DNA of 64,000 nt, from contig NZ_NPKT01000011.1 in NCBI RefSeq assembly GCF_008329565.1, forward strand, positions 62,001 to 126,000, read 5' to 3'. This DNA is from Mycolicibacterium sp. P1-5. GTDB taxonomy: Bacteria > Actinomycetota > Actinomycetes > Mycobacteriales > Mycobacteriaceae. Shown here in pieces: positions 62,450 to 64,000 of the stretch (position 1 is the stretch's first letter; the number at the start of each line of letters is the position of its first letter). The notes under the pieces are model-generated. The model saw only the letters and a program-made list of their open reading frames with translations. It did not search any database and was not told the origin of the DNA. Made by a program: the position numbers and the translations under genes.

Positions 62450-63012
62450 AAGAATCGGTGGATATTGGCGACCGGATCATGGCCGCCGCGGCCAGTTGTG
62501 TCCGGGACTTCGGAGTCGAGCGGGTGACGCTGGCCGAGATCGCCCGACGATCCGGTGTCAGCCGCCCGACGGTGTATCGCCGCTGGCCAGACACCCGCGC
62601 GATCGTCGCGTCGCTGCTCACTCAACGGATCACCGAGACCTGGCGAGCCGTCCCGGCAGTCAGGCCCGGCCGCACCGGTGTGGTCGAGCGGATCGTCGAA
62701 GTAGCTCGCCGCCTGCGCGACGATGAACTGATCACCTCGGTGCTGCGATCGGACCCCGACTTGGCGATGACCTACATTGCCGGACGGCTGGGGACCAGCC
62801 AGCAGATTCTCATCGACCTGCTCGTCGACGCGTTGCGGGAAGCGCAGGCCGATGGCAGCGTGCGGGCCGGAGATGTCCGCCAGCTGTCGGCGATGGTGCT
62901 CTTGATCGGCCAGTCCGCGATCCAATCCGCCCACATCGTCGAACCCATCCTCGACGCCGACGCGCTGAGCGCCGAGTTGTCGCACGCCCTGAACGGATAC
63001 CTCGCCCCATGA
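62431..63012 (+). CDS. TetR family transcriptional regulator
   Basis: A 193-residue TetR regulator. The helix-turn-helix 'TLAEIARRSGVSRPTVYRRW' is at about 33-52, followed by a helical ligand domain. It corresponds to the Rv2250c position in M. tuberculosis. The start codon sits at the centre of the operator-like dyad, suggesting autorepression. It overlaps glpD by 4 bp. Confidence 0.85.
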   Translation: MLSISNEESVDIGDRIMAAAASCVRDFGVERVTLAEIARRSGVSRPTVYRRWPDTRAIVASLLTQRITETWRAVPAVRPGRTGVVERIVEVARRLRDDELITSVLRSDPDLAMTYIAGRLGTSQQILIDLLVDALREAQADGSVRAGDVRQLSAMVLLIGQSAIQSAHIVEPILDADALSAELSHALNGYLAP

Positions 63013-64000
63013 GTGACCTCACCGCCCTCAACGCCACCCGCCGCACCGCCGACCTGGGTGAGCTCGGTGACGGCGCGCGTGTCGACGTCGTCGTGATCGG
63101 CGGCGGTATCACCGGCACGGGTATCGCGCTCGACGCGGCCAGCCGCGGACTGTCGGTGTTACTGGTCGAGAAACGCGACCTGGCTTTCGGCACCAGCCGG
63201 TGGAGCTCCAAACTCGTGCACGGTGGCCTGCGCTACCTGGCCACCGGCAACATCGGCATCGCACGGCGCAGCGCGGCCGAGCGCGGCATTCTGATGACCC
63301 GCAACGCCCCGCACCTGGTGAGTGCTATGCCGCAACTGGTTCCGCTGCTGCCGTCGATGGGTCGCAGCCAACGCGCTTTGATACGAACGGGTTTCCTGGC
63401 CGGCGACGCGTTGCGGATTCTGGCCGGCACCAAATCCTCGACGCTGCCGCGATCGCGGCGAGTCGGTGTGCCGCAGGCAGTGGCGATGGTGCCCACCGTG
63501 CGGCGCGACGGTCTCGATGGCGGCCTGCTCGCCTACGACGGTCAGCTGATCGACGACGCCAGGCTGGTGGTCGCCGTCGCCCGCACCGCCGCGCAGAACG
63601 GCGCACGCATCCTGACCCGGGTGTCGGCAGCGGCGGCCAGCGGCACCTCGGTCCGATTGGTCGACGAGCTCACGGGTGAATCGCTGGATGTGAAGGCTCG
63701 TGCGGTGATCAACGCGACGGGCGTGTGGGCCGGCGAGGTGGACGCCGCGATCAAGTTGCGCCCGAGCCGGGGGACCCACCTGGTGTTCGATGCCGCCTCG
63801 TTCGGGAATCCCACTGCGGCGCTGACTATTCCGATCCCCGGCGAGATCAACCGGTTCGTGTTCGCGATGCCCGAGCAGCTCGGTCGCGTCTATCTCGGAC
63901 TGACCGACGAGGACGCACCCGGCCCGATCCCGGACGTCCCCGAACCGACTGCGGGCGAGATCAACTTCCTGCTCGACACGGTGAACACCGCGCTGGGCAC
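63009..64000 (+). CDS. glpD: Glycerol-3-phosphate dehydrogenase GlpD, N-terminal part (runs off the right edge)
   Basis: The first ~330 residues of an FAD-dependent glycerol-3-phosphate dehydrogenase. 'VVVIGGGITGTGIALDAASR' binds FAD, 'FGTSRWSSKLVHGGLRYLAT' is the GlpD signature, and 'INATGVWAGEV' follows. It oxidises glycerol-3-phosphate to DHAP at the membrane, passing electrons to the quinone pool. ATG 63009 overlaps the tetR stop (ATGA). The gene position matches glpD1 (Rv2249c) in M. tuberculosis. Its C-terminus is outside the window. Confidence 0.92.
   Translation, partial: MSDLTALNATRRTADLGELGDGARVDVVVIGGGITGTGIALDAASRGLSVLLVEKRDLAFGTSRWSSKLVHGGLRYLATGNIGIARRSAAERGILMTRNAPHLVSAMPQLVPLLPSMGRSQRALIRTGFLAGDALRILAGTKSSTLPRSRRVGVPQAVAMVPTVRRDGLDGGLLAYDGQLIDDARLVVAVARTAAQNGARILTRVSAAAASGTSVRLVDELTGESLDVKARAVINATGVWAGEVDAAIKLRPSRGTHLVFDAASFGNPTAALTIPIPGEINRFVFAMPEQLGRVYLGLTDEDAPGPIPDVPEPTAGEINFLLDTVNTALG

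Overview
The window reads as chromosomal DNA of a mycobacterium, most likely an environmental Mycolicibacterium-type species. The evidence is high GC with dense, translationally coupled genes, MmpS/MmpL transporters, an S-(hydroxymethyl)mycothiol dehydrogenase, a 13E12 (DUF222/HNH) gene with a mycobacterial SOS box, a GjpA-like porin, DUF3145 and DUF732 proteins, an actinobacterial two-subunit lycopene cyclase, and several starts that look leaderless. Gene order near the right end (MscR/MBL pair; DagK, FAD oxidase, TetR, GlpD) resembles the M. tuberculosis Rv2249c-Rv2252 and Rv2259-Rv2260 neighbourhoods as I recall them. I see no phage, IS element, CRISPR array or obvious island.

Layout, left to right. 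1-5.8 kb: end of a TldD/PmbA gene, an AhpD/CMD-like protein, a threonine-aldolase-type PLP enzyme, a GAF protein, tRNA-Met(CAT), a 51-residue membrane protein, an SsuD-like monooxygenase and a lipoprotein. 5.8-12.8 kb: a JetA-JetB-JetC (MksF-MksE-MksB) SMC operon with no JetD/MksG nuclease, closed by a strong terminator; divergent to it is a MarR-epimerase pair with tandem palindromes at the MarR start. 12.8-19.9 kb: an orphan MmpL, then a glutamine-synthetase-like / LLM monooxygenase / SfnB-like operon. 19.9-28.4 kb: a LuxR-type ATPase regulator, GjpA-like porin, VTT membrane protein, DUF4185 exported protein, lipoprotein and a phosphotransferase. 28.2-32 kb: MmpS-MmpL plus a small exported protein.

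33.0-39.2 kb: a six-gene leftward run encoding a peptide ABC importer, then an unusual protein with 14 hexapeptide repeats continued in register by a 12-cysteine ladder, then an SDR. 40.0-46.3 kb: a tightly coupled carotenoid operon (crtI-crtB-crtYc-crtYd-methyltransferase-crtU-Rieske) predicted to make an aromatic and further modified carotenoid. 46.3-57.9 kb: a DapB-like dehydrogenase, a membrane-anchored Hsp70-like protein, a SABATH-type carboxyl methyltransferase coupled to a LapA-domain protein, a zinc alcohol dehydrogenase, an HxlR-controlled tautomerase/CMD pair, mscR with an MBL hydrolase, a TPR-like protein, a serine hydrolase and DUF3145. 58-64 kb: the SOS-controlled 13E12 protein, an SRPBCC protein, a diacylglycerol kinase coupled to an AGPS-like FAD oxidase, and a TetR-glpD pair with a 35-bp symmetric operator.

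Most promising for new biology: the hexapeptide/cysteine-ladder protein and its operon, and the JetD-less SMC operon. The carotenoid tailoring genes and the operator architectures (MarR, TetR, LexA) are the best follow-up targets. Family calls come from recognised motifs and recall, not from a database search.
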